IMG/VR virus record: IMGVR_UViG_3300040856_003054
Span: 1 to 64,000 of that record
Length of the DNA: 64,000 nt
Origin: a virus
Reading direction: 5' to 3' (one strand)
In this document: positions 1 through 7,069 of the stretch, piece after piece
How positions within the stretch are numbered: position 1 is the first letter of the stretch
Layout of the letters: every line of letters starts with the position of its first letter
Made by a program: the position numbers and the translations under genes
Notes under the pieces: generated by a model
Told to the model about the DNA's origin: nothing
Seen by the model: the letters and a program-made list of their open reading frames with translations, nothing else
The model's database searches: none

Positions 1-107
1 CCCACGAATGCCCGACTCCTTAATAAACATAAGGATGAAGAGATAGTCTGAACTTACTGGCGACAGTAAGAAGTAAAGAATAAAGAGTCTTTACGATAAC
101 ACAATTG
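1..107 (+). ncRNA. 3' part of a group I intron in psbA
   Basis: Non-coding stretch directly before the last psbA exon. It contains gatgaagagatagtctgaac (33-52), which looks like the P7/S-element of group I introns, followed by hairpin-forming sequence (cttactg/cagtaag, 53-70). The intron would end at G107, the terminal guanosine typical of group I introns. psbA introns at this position are known in cyanophages such as S-PM2. The 5' part of the intron and exon 1 lie outside the window, so the fold cannot be completed. Confidence 0.8.
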
Positions 108-179
108 CACAATTTCCCTCTTGACCTCGCAGCAGCAGAAACCACTCCTGTGGCAATGACCGCTCCTTCCATCGGTTGA
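108..179 (+). CDS. psbA: photosystem II D1 protein, 3' exon
   Basis: Encodes the C-terminus of D1 (HNFPLDLAAAE...MTAPSIG, 23 residues, stop at 177-179), the photosystem II reaction-centre core protein that cyanophages carry to sustain photosynthesis during infection. The H-N-F-P-L-D-L segment and the processed C-terminal tail are diagnostic. The reading frame opens exactly after G107, so this is the exon following the group I intron. The main exon is upstream of the window. Followed by its own terminator. Confidence 0.9.
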   Translation, partial: HNFPLDLAAAETTPVAMTAPSIG

Positions 180-205
180 ATTTTCTAAAAACTGAATAAA
201 CAAGA

Positions 206-230
206 AAGGAACCTTCGGGTTCCTTTTTTT
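206..230 (+). terminator. psbA Rho-independent terminator
   Basis: Perfect 8-bp stem AAGGAACC/GGTTCCTT with a TTCG tetraloop, followed by a run of T to 230. It lies 27 nt after the psbA stop. Confidence 0.92.
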
Positions 231-241
231 ATGCTATAATG

Positions 242-249
242 TATAAATA
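242..249 (+). promoter_or_regulatory. late promoter TATAAATA
   Basis: TATAAATA directly after the psbA terminator and 27 nt before the next start codon. It matches the T4-like late-promoter core read by gp55-type sigma. Motif match only. Confidence 0.5.
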
Positions 250-275
250 GTTATGGAAAGTTATGAGCAACTTAT

Positions 276-869
276 ATGGATTTACACCAACTAGTAATAT
301 CTGAATGTGAAAGAAGGGGATTGGAACTTATACATCTTCCAGAAAAACTTGTTCGCCGTTCTACTGATGTGGTTGTTAGTTGTCCTTGCACAGGCCAAAG
401 AACTATGAGTATAAGAAACTTTATTGTTACCTATGAAAAGGGTGGGGAAGCATTCTGTTGCAAAAGAAAATCAAAAGTTGGAAAAAATAATCCTGCATTT
501 GGAAAACCAACTTGGAATGCTGGAACTGTTGGAGTATCAAAAAGTTATGGATTTTTTGGATTTAAAGAAGAGTGGTCTGATAGAGAAGATTACTTATATT
601 TTATTGAAACCATATATGGAACTTATAAGATTGGTAGGTCTTTTCATGGAATAAAATATCGCTTCACTGAAACTGTAAAAGAACTTGGTGAATGGAAGGC
701 GTCTCATAAGGAAGTATTTGACTGCGAAAGATATATTTTGAATACTTATAAACAATATCAAAAAAAGATTGATGGTATAATTGGTGGGTCTGAGCACTTT
801 ACAAAAGATTTGCCCATTCAAGAAATTATGGAATATGCTAATCAATATTTAAGCACTAACACCTATTGA
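276..869 (+). CDS. free-standing homing endonuclease-like protein (GIY-YIG/T5orf172-like)
   Basis: 197 residues. Residues 107-120 (DYLYFIE..YGTYKIGRS) resemble the first strands of the GIY-YIG fold in T5orf172/MUG113-type proteins, followed by a Glu-containing helix (CERYIL) near 150. The N-terminal half has paired cysteines (CPC near 38, CC near 62) of unknown role. The gene sits between intron-bearing psbA and psbD, the place where S-PM2 carries its free-standing psbA homing endonuclease F-CphI; whether this is the same family is not established. A short hairpin AAGTT/AACTT (258-273) precedes the start. Confidence 0.6.
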   Translation: MDLHQLVISECERRGLELIHLPEKLVRRSTDVVVSCPCTGQRTMSIRNFIVTYEKGGEAFCCKRKSKVGKNNPAFGKPTWNAGTVGVSKSYGFFGFKEEWSDREDYLYFIETIYGTYKIGRSFHGIKYRFTETVKELGEWKASHKEVFDCERYILNTYKQYQKKIDGIIGGSEHFTKDLPIQEIMEYANQYLSTNTY

Positions 870-892
870 CTCTTATTGTAAACTAATGTAAA

Positions 893-899
893 CTAAATA
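893..899 (+). promoter_or_regulatory. late promoter CTAAATA before psbD
   Basis: CTAAATA ends 20 nt before the psbD ATG. The ribosome-binding site GGAGG (913-917) is unusually close, only 2 nt from the start at 920. Motif match only. Confidence 0.5.
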
Positions 900-919
900 T
901 GAGAAATACATAGGAGGAT

Positions 920-1981
920 ATGACTTCTTCAACACTTTCACAACCTATTCAATCACGGGGGTGGTTTGATGTCCTGGATGACTGGCTTAAACGAGATCGC
1001 TTTGTATTTGTGGGTTGGTCTGGACTACTACTTTTTCCCACTGCTTATCTTGCCCTTGGTGGCTGGCTTACTGGCACAACGTTTGTTACAAGCTGGTACA
1101 CCCACGGGTTGGCGTCTAGTTACCTTGAGGGGGCTAATTTCCTTACGGCAGCTGTGTCAACGCCTGCAGATTCTATGGGTCATTCTCTTCTTCTACTTTG
1201 GGGTCCTGAGTCTCAAGGGGATTTCGTCAGGTGGTGCCAACTTGGGGGACTCTGGACTTTTGTGGCGCTCCACGGGGCCTTTAGTCTGATCGGATTCATG
1301 CTTCGCCAGTTTGAGATTTCTAGACTGGTGGGTATCAGACCATATAACGCAATCGCATTCTCTGGTCCTATCGCTGTGTTCGTCAGCGTGTTCCTGATGT
1401 ATCCACTAGGACAATCATCCTGGTTCTTCGCACCATCATTTGGTGTAGCAGCGATCTTCAGGTTCCTGCTGTTCCTACAAGGGTTCCACAACTGGACACT
1501 CAACCCCTTCCATATGATGGGAGTTGCTGGTATACTGGGAGGAGCACTTCTCTGTGCAATTCACGGTGCAACAGTTGAGAACACACTTTATGAAGACAGT
1601 GATCAGTCAAACACTTTCAAGGCTTTTGAACCAACTCAAGAGGAGGAAACTTATTCGATGGTTACTGCTAACCGTTTCTGGTCACAGATTTTCGGTATTG
1701 CTTTTAGTAACAAGCGTTGGTTGCATTTCTTTATGCTATTTGTTCCCGTCATGGGTCTTTGGACTTCTTCTATTGGAATCATTGGTCTTGCTCTCAATCT
1801 ACGTGCATACGATTTTGTATCTCAAGAGATTAGAGCGGCGGAGGATCCAGAGTTCGAGACCTTCTACACGAAGAATATTCTTCTGAATGAAGGTCTTCGT
1901 GCTTGGATGGCTCCAGTAGACCAACCCGGAGCAAACTTTGTATTTCCAGAGGAAGTTTTACCTCGTGGAAATGCTTTATGA
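920..1981 (+). CDS. psbD: photosystem II D2 protein
   Basis: Full-length D2 (353 residues; host D2 is 352-353). It opens with [19 protein letters not shown] and contains five hydrophobic helices, the LRQFEI segment, the [13 protein letters not shown] helix with pigment/quinone ligands, the conserved [19 protein letters not shown] loop, and the ending [13 protein letters not shown]2 pairs with D1 in the photosystem II core in thylakoids; with psbA it supports photosynthetic electron flow during the lytic cycle. The D1/D2 gene order with endonuclease genes on both sides points to repeated homing activity here. Confidence 0.98.
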   Translation: MTSSTLSQPIQSRGWFDVLDDWLKRDRFVFVGWSGLLLFPTAYLALGGWLTGTTFVTSWYTHGLASSYLEGANFLTAAVSTPADSMGHSLLLLWGPESQGDFVRWCQLGGLWTFVALHGAFSLIGFMLRQFEISRLVGIRPYNAIAFSGPIAVFVSVFLMYPLGQSSWFFAPSFGVAAIFRFLLFLQGFHNWTLNPFHMMGVAGILGGALLCAIHGATVENTLYEDSDQSNTFKAFEPTQEEETYSMVTANRFWSQIFGIAFSNKRWLHFFMLFVPVMGLWTSSIGIIGLALNLRAYDFVSQEIRAAEDPEFETFYTKNILLNEGLRAWMAPVDQPGANFVFPEEVLPRGNAL

Positions 1982-2012
1982 TATAAATAATTCTATCGTG
2001 TGGTAGAATTAT
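1982..2012 (+). promoter_or_regulatory. late promoter plus start-codon hairpin of the next endonuclease gene
   Basis: TATAAATA (1982-1989) immediately after the psbD stop, then an inverted repeat ATAATTCTA (1987-1995)/TAGAATTAT (2004-2012) with an 8-nt loop. The 3' arm includes the A and U of the start codon at 2011, so the start would be base-paired in RNA. Seen directly; the regulatory effect is inference. Confidence 0.55.
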
Positions 2013-2460
2013 GGAAAAGATAGGAATGCTTACCATTCTTGATGAATGGTCTGATAAGGTTCACAGATACTGTAAAGTTCAGTGTGAATGTGGAACTATA
2101 AAAACAGTTCGCAGATCATCTATGAAACCTGGGCAAACAGTATCTTGTGGATGTTATAGACGAGAACTTGATAGAAAGAAGGGGAGAGATCTTCGTTCAC
2201 CTATGTGGTCTCGGGCAAAATATAGAGCAAAGCAAAAGGGTCTGGATTTTAATATCACAAAAGAAGATATTGTTATTCCAGACACCTGTCCTTTGTTAGG
2301 CACTCCTATGGAATCACCATCATTAGATCGTATTGATTCTTCCAAAGGATATATCAAAGGTAATGTGTGGGTCATCAGCAACAGAGCCAATACTCTTAAA
2401 AATGATGCAACTCTAACAGAACTTAAAACTTTAGTGGAGAATCTACAGAGGTTAAAATAA
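2011..2460 (+). CDS. HNH/Endo VII-like (beta-beta-alpha-metal) homing endonuclease
   Basis: 149 residues. The C-terminal half has the widespread phage pattern CPLLG...SLDRIDSSKGYIKGNV followed by SNRANTLKND (about residues 92-132), typical of free-standing HNH-type endonucleases in which the Asp/Arg and Asn residues belong to the metal-finger active site. The N-terminal half carries CECG and CGC motifs, a probable Zn-binding DNA-recognition module, and basic residues. Lies directly behind psbD with its start codon in a hairpin. The target site is not visible here. Confidence 0.75.
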   Translation: MEKIGMLTILDEWSDKVHRYCKVQCECGTIKTVRRSSMKPGQTVSCGCYRRELDRKKGRDLRSPMWSRAKYRAKQKGLDFNITKEDIVIPDTCPLLGTPMESPSLDRIDSSKGYIKGNVWVISNRANTLKNDATLTELKTLVENLQRLK

Positions 2461-2464
2461 ATAT

Positions 2465-2490
2465 AAGGAGTTCCCCGAACTCCTTTTTTT
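2465..2490 (+). terminator. Rho-independent terminator
   Basis: AAGGAGTTC (2465-2473), loop CCC, GAACTCCTT (2477-2485), then T to 2490. Perfect 9-bp stem, 5 nt after the endonuclease stop. Confidence 0.93.
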
Positions 2491-2571
2491 ATGACTGGTA
2501 TTCTAGTATTCTTCATAACCTTTGGCATCTTTCTAACTGTACTATCACTCACAGATCATTATCATTATTGA
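2491..2571 (+). CDS. 26-residue single-pass membrane micropeptide (candidate)
   Basis: ATG immediately after the terminator opens MTGILVFFITFGIFL..., 26 residues with one hydrophobic stretch (residues 3-20) and a polar DHYHY tail. Size and topology recall the one-helix subunits of photosystems or cytochrome b6f, but no family is recognised. No clear ribosome-binding site, because the terminator T-run precedes it; expression would need RNA escaping that terminator or an unseen start. Could be chance. Confidence 0.3.
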   Translation: MTGILVFFITFGIFLTVLSLTDHYHY

Positions 2572-2587
2572 TAAGACGTGATATAAT
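2559..2587 (+). promoter_or_regulatory. sigma-70-like promoter
   Basis: TTATCA (2559-2564), 17 nt, TATAAT (2582-2587), 24 nt before the next start codon. Good -10, weak -35. Confidence 0.45.
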
Positions 2588-2610
2588 ATTTTAAGTAGTT
2601 ATTTTGAATT

Positions 2611-2868
2611 ATGGTTAACTTTAATATTGGTGACATTTGTAGAATAGATAATCCTCTTCAGAAAAAACATGGAAGAGAATTTGAGATTATAGGATTCGTT
2701 TATGACAAAACTTTGGATATGCATAACCATTTTCCATGTAGGTTAAAAGTAAGATATCTTGATACTAATCGTAAAGGAACATACTCTAATTCATTTGATT
2801 CCTTGGTAAAGGTTGGCGAATCTGAAAATCCAAATAAAAAGGATATTATTGAAGTTCTTCACTACTGA
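2611..2868 (+). CDS. hypothetical protein, 85 aa
   Basis: Not recognised. Soluble, charged, beta-rich by eye. The N-terminal GDICRIDNPLQKKHGREFEI and RLKVRY...GTY suggest a small SH3-like/KOW-type barrel, but this is a guess. Preceded by its own -10 element and followed by an AT-rich spacer of about 75 nt. Confidence 0.65.
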   Translation: MVNFNIGDICRIDNPLQKKHGREFEIIGFVYDKTLDMHNHFPCRLKVRYLDTNRKGTYSNSFDSLVKVGESENPNKKDIIEVLHY

Positions 2869-2946
2869 GAATTTTGTAGAAATCAAGACAAAACTTATAT
2901 CAAATATCTGGTACAATTTCTAAATAATTTTTTACAATACTTAAAG

Positions 2947-3612
2947 ATGCTTTTAGACTTAGCACACACAATTGCTGACTATACTATTTGTGGTGAAGGT
3001 AATGTATCGGAAAGACATACTGAGGATACATTTCTAATCAAAGCAAGTGGCACAAGTCTTCATACATTATCAGAAGAAGATTTAGTTCTTGTAGATACAG
3101 ACGCGCAACAACTTAATCCTGAACATAAGAAACCAAGCATTGAGGTATTGTTTCATGCTTGGATTATGAAGCACTTCCCAGAAATCAATTATATTGCTCA
3201 TACACATCCACCTAAGACAACTCAGATACTCTGCTCTCCTGCTGTAAATGATTTTGCCTGTCAGAGGTGGTTCCCAGATCAAATCGTAAGGAATGGTGTA
3301 CTGTCCTGTTTGGTCCCTTATGCGCCTCCTGGGGCGCGACTACTTGCCAATGTGGAGAAGTATGTTGGTGAGTTTGTGGATTATCATGGATACATTCCCA
3401 AGTTGATTCTTCTAGAAAATCATGGTATCATTACAGCATCACCTTATCAAAAAGATTGTGCTGCTGCTACATTAATGTGTGAGAAGTCAGCAGAAATCTT
3501 TGTTGGTGCCAAACTTCTTGGTGGTGTCAACTTTCTTCCTGATGAAGAGATTGAGCATCTAGAAAACTGCCCAGGTGAGCAGTATCGTCGTCGTATGTAT
3601 TTTGTAAAATAA
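2947..3612 (+). CDS. class II aldolase/adducin family protein
   Basis: 221 residues, the usual length of class II (zinc) aldolases such as fuculose- or ribulose-phosphate aldolases. Visible motifs in order: GNVSER (about 18), KASGTSL (about 33), the zinc ligands in AHTHPP (about 79-84), PYAPPG (about 119), and ENHGII (about 153) with a further His. The family cleaves or epimerises phosphorylated sugars; the substrate cannot be deduced. Such genes occur in cyanophage host-like metabolic sets. It lies between two endonuclease genes. Confidence 0.88.
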   Translation: MLLDLAHTIADYTICGEGNVSERHTEDTFLIKASGTSLHTLSEEDLVLVDTDAQQLNPEHKKPSIEVLFHAWIMKHFPEINYIAHTHPPKTTQILCSPAVNDFACQRWFPDQIVRNGVLSCLVPYAPPGARLLANVEKYVGEFVDYHGYIPKLILLENHGIITASPYQKDCAAATLMCEKSAEIFVGAKLLGGVNFLPDEEIEHLENCPGEQYRRRMYFVK

Positions 3613-3638
3613 ATACTCATAAGTCGCAAGCACTTATG
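3609..3638 (+). promoter_or_regulatory. late promoter plus start-codon hairpin of the HNH gene
   Basis: ATAAATA (3609-3615) overlaps the aldolase stop, then CATAAGT (3618-3624), 7-nt loop, ACTTATG (3632-3638). The last three bases of the 3' arm are the ATG at 3636, so the start codon is in the stem. Same arrangement as at 1987-2012 with different sequence. Confidence 0.55.
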
Positions 3639-4007
3639 GGACCTCTCCAATCGCCCGAAGAATACTTGTTCAATCTACATGCAACAAGTCAATCAGAAGC
3701 AAAACGATTATGGAGGAAACAAATAAAGGAAAGTTGGGATCATAAATGTGCTTACTGTGGTTCGGAAGAAGATTTAACTCTGGACCACGTTATTCCACAG
3801 TCAAAAGGTGGGTTAGATATTACAAGGAACGTTGTATGTTGCTGTAAGTCATGTAATCAATCCAAAGGACATGATCACTGGAAATTGTGGTATGTTCAGC
3901 AAGATTTTTATTGTGAAGAAAAGTTTTATATTATAGAAGAGTGGATGAAACCACCAAAACCAGCCAATCTTTTTGCTTATCGTCCAAGGAAAAATATTAG
4001 ATACTAG
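3636..4007 (+). CDS. HNH endonuclease
   Basis: 123 residues with a classical HNH domain: CAYCG (38-42), LTLDHVIPQSKGG (about 47-59), N-V-V-C-C and C-x2-C-N-x3-K (about 65-78). The two Cys pairs bind structural zinc, and the DH and N supply the metal site. No terminase-type context; the phage is T4-like with a multi-subunit terminase, so a free-standing mobile endonuclease is the best reading. Confidence 0.9.
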   Translation: MGPLQSPEEYLFNLHATSQSEAKRLWRKQIKESWDHKCAYCGSEEDLTLDHVIPQSKGGLDITRNVVCCCKSCNQSKGHDHWKLWYVQQDFYCEEKFYIIEEWMKPPKPANLFAYRPRKNIRY

Positions 4008-4040
4008 TAATTTTATACATATAAGAGTTGCAAAACTAAA

Positions 4041-4202
4041 ATGAAAACTTTAACACTCACAGAAGACCAGGTTAAACTTCTGGCGGATGCGGTATGGATG
4101 CGTCAAAGATGTTTTATTGCAGGTGATAAAAGATTTAAAGAGTATGGTATAATCTTGGAAGATATTCTTGGAGACCTTGAGTATACACCATCAAGATATT
4201 AA
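4041..4202 (+). CDS. hypothetical protein, 53 aa
   Basis: Complete small ORF opening MKTLTLTEDQVKLLADAVW. The pattern (short beta segment, then xTEDQVxxL helix) resembles small T4-like early proteins and the two paralogues at 62671 and 63202 (LTEQQAKELY, FTEDQARQLY). Function unknown. Stops 1 nt before the next ATG, indicating an operon. Confidence 0.65.
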   Translation: MKTLTLTEDQVKLLADAVWMRQRCFIAGDKRFKEYGIILEDILGDLEYTPSRY

Positions 4203-4203
4203 A

Positions 4204-4323
4204 ATGATTACTTCTGAGACACCTTATAAACTTGCAGAAATTATTAGAGATACTTGGCCAAATCTTTACAGACCATCAAAAGAAACTTATAATACAAAAA
4301 GTCAGAAGAAAAAGAATGTATGA
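4204..4323 (+). CDS. hypothetical peptide, 39 aa
   Basis: MITSETPYKLAEIIRDTW..., basic C-terminus (SQKKKNV). Placed 1 nt after the previous stop and overlapping the next start by 8 nt, the tight spacing seen throughout this phage. No recognised family. Confidence 0.5.
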   Translation: MITSETPYKLAEIIRDTWPNLYRPSKETYNTKSQKKKNV

Positions 4324-4600
4324 TTATTGGGTGGTGACAGATAAAATCGCAGGTAGAGTTATAGCTCACTGTGGTGAAGAACATGACGCATTGTTGATGG
4401 TTAGTTTTGCTCCTGATAAAAGAACATACAGGAAGCAAAAGTTTATTATGGACCAAGTGATTACAGTCACATCAACAACAGACAAACAACTTTTTGGTCA
4501 GCAAGGATTGCCAGCAGCAAAAGAAGAACTACCTCCAATAGAACTTCAGCAGCAAGTATGGCTTCCCGAAGGTCAAGGAATTCCAGTTAACGCTAAATAA
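4316..4600 (+). CDS. hypothetical protein, 94 aa
   Basis: Start chosen at MYDYWVVTD (4316) because the upstream part of the frame overlaps the 39-aa peptide. Predicted soluble, with a basic centre (PDKRTYRKQKF) and a proline/glutamine-rich C-terminus. Not recognised. Its stop codon forms part of CTAAATA (4593-4599), a late-promoter core for the downstream genes. Confidence 0.6.
   Translation: MYDYWVVTDKIAGRVIAHCGEEHDALLMVSFAPDKRTYRKQKFIMDQVITVTSTTDKQLFGQQGLPAAKEELPPIELQQQVWLPEGQGIPVNAK
4593..4599 (+). promoter_or_regulatory. late promoter CTAAATA overlapping a stop codon
   Basis: CTAAATA spans the last Lys codon and TAA stop of the upstream gene, 21 nt before the glutaredoxin ATG. Confidence 0.45.
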
Positions 4601-4620
4601 CTTTCAGTTTTATACCAATT

Positions 4621-4857
4621 ATGAAGTTTACAGTTTATTCGAAAGACGGTTGCCCATATTGCACAAAAGTTCAACAGGTGCTAGATTTAGCAGAACTACA
4701 ACACGTAGTTTATAAACTTGGTGTGGATTTTAGTCGTGAAGAATTCTATGCAGAGTTTGGTAATGGTTCTACATTCCCTCAAGTGATTGTAGATGAAAAA
4801 CCCATTGGAGGTTGTACAGATACTGTTCAATATCTCAAGGAGCAAAACCTAGTTTAA
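4621..4857 (+). CDS. grx: glutaredoxin
   Basis: 78 residues, typical for a monodomain dithiol glutaredoxin. Active site C-P-Y-C at about residues 11-14 after a beta strand, the cis-proline segment STFPQVIVD (about 49-58), and the IGGCTD glutathione-binding turn (about 61-66). In T4-like phages, glutaredoxin or thioredoxin proteins reduce ribonucleotide reductase; that partner is not in this window. Overlaps the next ATG by 1 nt (TAATG). Confidence 0.93.
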   Translation: MKFTVYSKDGCPYCTKVQQVLDLAELQHVVYKLGVDFSREEFYAEFGNGSTFPQVIVDEKPIGGCTDTVQYLKEQNLV

Positions 4858-5216
4858 TGATTAACAATTTTCACGAAGTTTACAATGACGTTGAAAAAGC
4901 AATTGACTATGCTTTTAATGGACAATTTGTGTTAAAATTTTATGACTATCTAAAGGTTCGTGGAACAAAAAAAATTGAGGTTGACGAGTTTATTGAAAGC
5001 GCAACTGCTAAAGAAATTGATAGTTTAGTAGTTGACCTTAATGAATATCTTGAAGGTGGTTCAGATGAAGTTCATAAACAACTTCGTGAAGGATACGGAC
5101 ATATTCCAAAACCACAAGCAAGAAAAATTAGAAATTACCTTCACGGAATACTAGAGGATGCCCGAAAGTACAGTTATGACAAAAGACCAGGGCGAAGGAA
5201 AAAGCAAACTAAATAA
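4857..5216 (+). CDS. hypothetical protein, 119 aa
   Basis: Start at the ATG overlapping the glutaredoxin stop. Mostly helical, acidic middle (VVDLNEYLEGGSDE) and strongly basic C-terminus (KRPGRRKKQTK), suggesting nucleic-acid contact. Not recognised. Its stop overlaps CTAAATA (5209-5215), a late-promoter core. Confidence 0.7.
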   Translation: MINNFHEVYNDVEKAIDYAFNGQFVLKFYDYLKVRGTKKIEVDEFIESATAKEIDSLVVDLNEYLEGGSDEVHKQLREGYGHIPKPQARKIRNYLHGILEDARKYSYDKRPGRRKKQTK

Positions 5217-5382
5217 CAGTGAACCCCAGATTAATCGGGGCGTTGAGTTATTACTACGCAATAGGAGGAGAAAATCTGAAAGACCAAAAACTTTTCAAGT
5301 GAAGTTTGGTAAGATGATTTCTCTCTTCCACAGAGAGTTTCATTTCTTTATTGATCTTCACTTTGATATAAAGAAAAAGTAA
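5176..5382 (+). CDS. hypothetical protein, 68 aa
   Basis: Start chosen at MTKDQGEGKSK (5176), giving a 41-nt overlap with the gene before. Basic N-terminal half (LLLRNRRRKSER) and aromatic C-terminus (FHREFHFFIDLHF). No family recognised. The overlap lowers confidence. Confidence 0.5.
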   Translation: MTKDQGEGKSKLNNSEPQINRGVELLLRNRRRKSERPKTFQVKFGKMISLFHREFHFFIDLHFDIKKK

Positions 5383-5400
5383 ATTCTCTGGAGAAGACAA

Positions 5401-5631
5401 ATGCTAGCAGTAGCTCTAACCATAGGAACATTAGTTTCAATTATGTTCTTTTTTGTAGGAGGAGTAGTAGGATGGTTAGCAAAGGAACACTTCTACCAAA
5501 CTCAACCAGTTTACACTCACCCAGAGATGTTTGATTCAAATGGGAATGTAATACCCGACGAAATTTTAGCTGTGAGATTTGAAAACGATTATGACTACGA
5601 CTACGACGAGGAAGAAGAAGACAACGACTGA
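5401..5631 (+). CDS. small membrane protein with acidic tail, 76 aa
   Basis: One transmembrane helix (residues 2-26, rich in V/I/F/G), then a soluble part ending in a run of Asp/Tyr/Glu (DYDYDYDEEEEDND). Good ribosome-binding site (ctggagaagacaaATG). Likely inner-membrane anchored; function unknown. Confidence 0.75.
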   Translation: MLAVALTIGTLVSIMFFFVGGVVGWLAKEHFYQTQPVYTHPEMFDSNGNVIPDEILAVRFENDYDYDYDEEEEDND

Positions 5632-6166
5632 AAAACCAATCGAAACTCTTCCTATCAATCCATTTGTTTATGAAATTTTAGATCTTGCATCAAAGCAAAG
5701 ATCTAATGCAAAGAAAGTTGAAGTGCTTAAAACTTATGAGCATGATTCTCTAAAGACCATTTTTATTTGGAATTTTGACGAAACTGTAATTAGCCTTCTT
5801 CCAGAGGGTGATGTTCCTTATGCAAATGCTGAAGAGCAAACAGTTTATTCTGGCACTCTTTCTGAAAACTTGTCTAAAGAAGCATCAGGTGGAGAATCTG
5901 CTACTGGTCAAGATCTAGATGGACGAGGACGCACATCTCTACGTAGAGAGTATCAAAATCTCTATCACTATGTAAAAGGTGGCAATGCGGGTCTCAATAC
6001 AATCCGTAGAGAGATGATGTTTATTAATCTTCTAACAGGTCTTCATCCTAGAGAAGCGGAAGTATTAATTCTTACAAAAGATAAAAAGTTAACTGATAAA
6101 TATAAGATAAGTTTTGAAAATGTCAAAGAAGCATATCCCGACATTCAATGGGGTGGGCGTTCATGA
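5591..6166 (+). CDS. DUF6433-type conserved cyanophage protein
   Basis: 191 residues from the ATG at 5591 (an in-frame TTG at 5579 is possible). Recognisable as a protein found across T4-like cyanophages: PFVYEILDLASKQR, FIWNFDETVISLLPEG, ATGQDLDGRGRT, REMMFINLLTGLHPREA, and ending PDIQWGG. No known activity. Overlaps the preceding gene by 41 nt in another frame, the acidic tail of one encoding the Thr/Lys-rich N-terminus of the other. Overlaps the next gene by 4 nt. Confidence 0.8.
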   Translation: MTTTTTRKKKTTTEKPIETLPINPFVYEILDLASKQRSNAKKVEVLKTYEHDSLKTIFIWNFDETVISLLPEGDVPYANAEEQTVYSGTLSENLSKEASGGESATGQDLDGRGRTSLRREYQNLYHYVKGGNAGLNTIRREMMFINLLTGLHPREAEVLILTKDKKLTDKYKISFENVKEAYPDIQWGGRS

Positions 6167-6501
6167 CGGTCGCTGTAAGTACGGAGAAAAGTATGGCAGA
6201 AAATGGAAGAGAAGAAAAAAACATTCTGCCAAGTAGTTATGGGTGTGATATCCTACTTCAGGACACTGCACTAAACAATGTAAAAGATCCTTCTTTTCCA
6301 AATGATGCATACTTGATTTGGTACAACAATGATGGAACTGAACGTCTTGATTTAGTAAGAGGGTCTAGAGTTCGTATCTTTGATATGTACTATGACAAAT
6401 ACGGTCCAGGAGTTATTCAAAAGATTGACTTTGGATATGGAAGAACTAACCCTAAACTGTGGGGATATAAGCAACCTGAGAAGAAAAAGAAAGGAAGATG
6501 A
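6163..6501 (+). CDS. hypothetical protein, 112 aa
   Basis: Start at the ATG overlapping the previous stop (ATGA). Central beta-rich part (AYLIWYNNDG, RLDLVRGSRVRIFDMYYDKYGPGVIQKIDFGYGR) and a basic C-terminal tail (PEKKKKGR). Not recognised. Overlaps the next gene by 4 nt. Confidence 0.7.
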   Translation: MTVAVSTEKSMAENGREEKNILPSSYGCDILLQDTALNNVKDPSFPNDAYLIWYNNDGTERLDLVRGSRVRIFDMYYDKYGPGVIQKIDFGYGRTNPKLWGYKQPEKKKKGR

Positions 6502-6716
6502 GTGAAGGTTTTAGAGGTTTTGCTAAACCAGCAAAAGATAAAGAATTTAAACTGTATATTAAAAACAGAGAAGTAGAAAAACTTATTAAAGAATATAAGA
6601 AAATTAAAAAGTATCAAAAGTCATCTATTTTCGAAATAGAAAAACTATCAGGACAAGAAACCAAGATAGATAAATTACTAAACGAATATGGAATAGACCC
6701 CGAAGCAATTGAATAA
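6498..6716 (+). CDS. hypothetical protein, 72 aa
   Basis: Lys/Glu-rich and predicted helical (EVEKLIKEYKKIKKYQK), with a conserved-looking end LLNEYGIDPEAIE. ATGA overlap on the left and 1-nt overlap with speD on the right. Unknown function. Confidence 0.7.
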   Translation: MSEGFRGFAKPAKDKEFKLYIKNREVEKLIKEYKKIKKYQKSSIFEIEKLSGQETKIDKLLNEYGIDPEAIE

Positions 6717-7042
6717 TGGGAAAACATTATCTCCTTAATTTGTATGGATGCTCGTTTGTTCTTTTGGACGACGAGCGTTGTCTTATAGATCTGCTGGAAA
6801 ATGCTGCAGCAGCAAGCGGTGCTACAGTGGTTCAAACTATATCAAAAAAGTTTGAACCACAAGGAGTTACTGTTATTTGTTTACTTTCAGAAAGTCACAT
6901 TAGTATTCATACTTGGCCTGAAGAAGGTAAGGCGGCAGTTGATGTTTATACTTGCGGCGATTGTAATCCAAAAATTGGATGTGATATTATCATTCAACAA
7001 CTCTATGCTCAAGATCATACCCTAAGTTATATTGAGCGTTAA
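6716..7042 (+). CDS. speD: S-adenosylmethionine decarboxylase proenzyme
   Basis: 108 residues, close to the short bacterial/archaeal class. Contains the self-cleavage and active-site block SESHISIHTWPE (about residues 60-71), in which the Ser after Glu becomes the pyruvoyl group, and the catalytic Cys in VYTCGDC (about 79-85). Makes decarboxylated AdoMet for spermidine synthesis. speD is a frequent auxiliary gene in T4-like cyanophages; polyamines may neutralise packaged DNA. Confidence 0.95.
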   Translation: MGKHYLLNLYGCSFVLLDDERCLIDLLENAAAASGATVVQTISKKFEPQGVTVICLLSESHISIHTWPEEGKAAVDVYTCGDCNPKIGCDIIIQQLYAQDHTLSYIER

Positions 7043-7049
7043 CTAAATA
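7043..7049 (+). promoter_or_regulatory. late promoter CTAAATA
   Basis: CTAAATA starts directly after the speD stop and ends 20 nt before the ATG at 7070. Confidence 0.5.
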
Positions 7050-7069
7050 CACTATATTTGGAGAATTCT

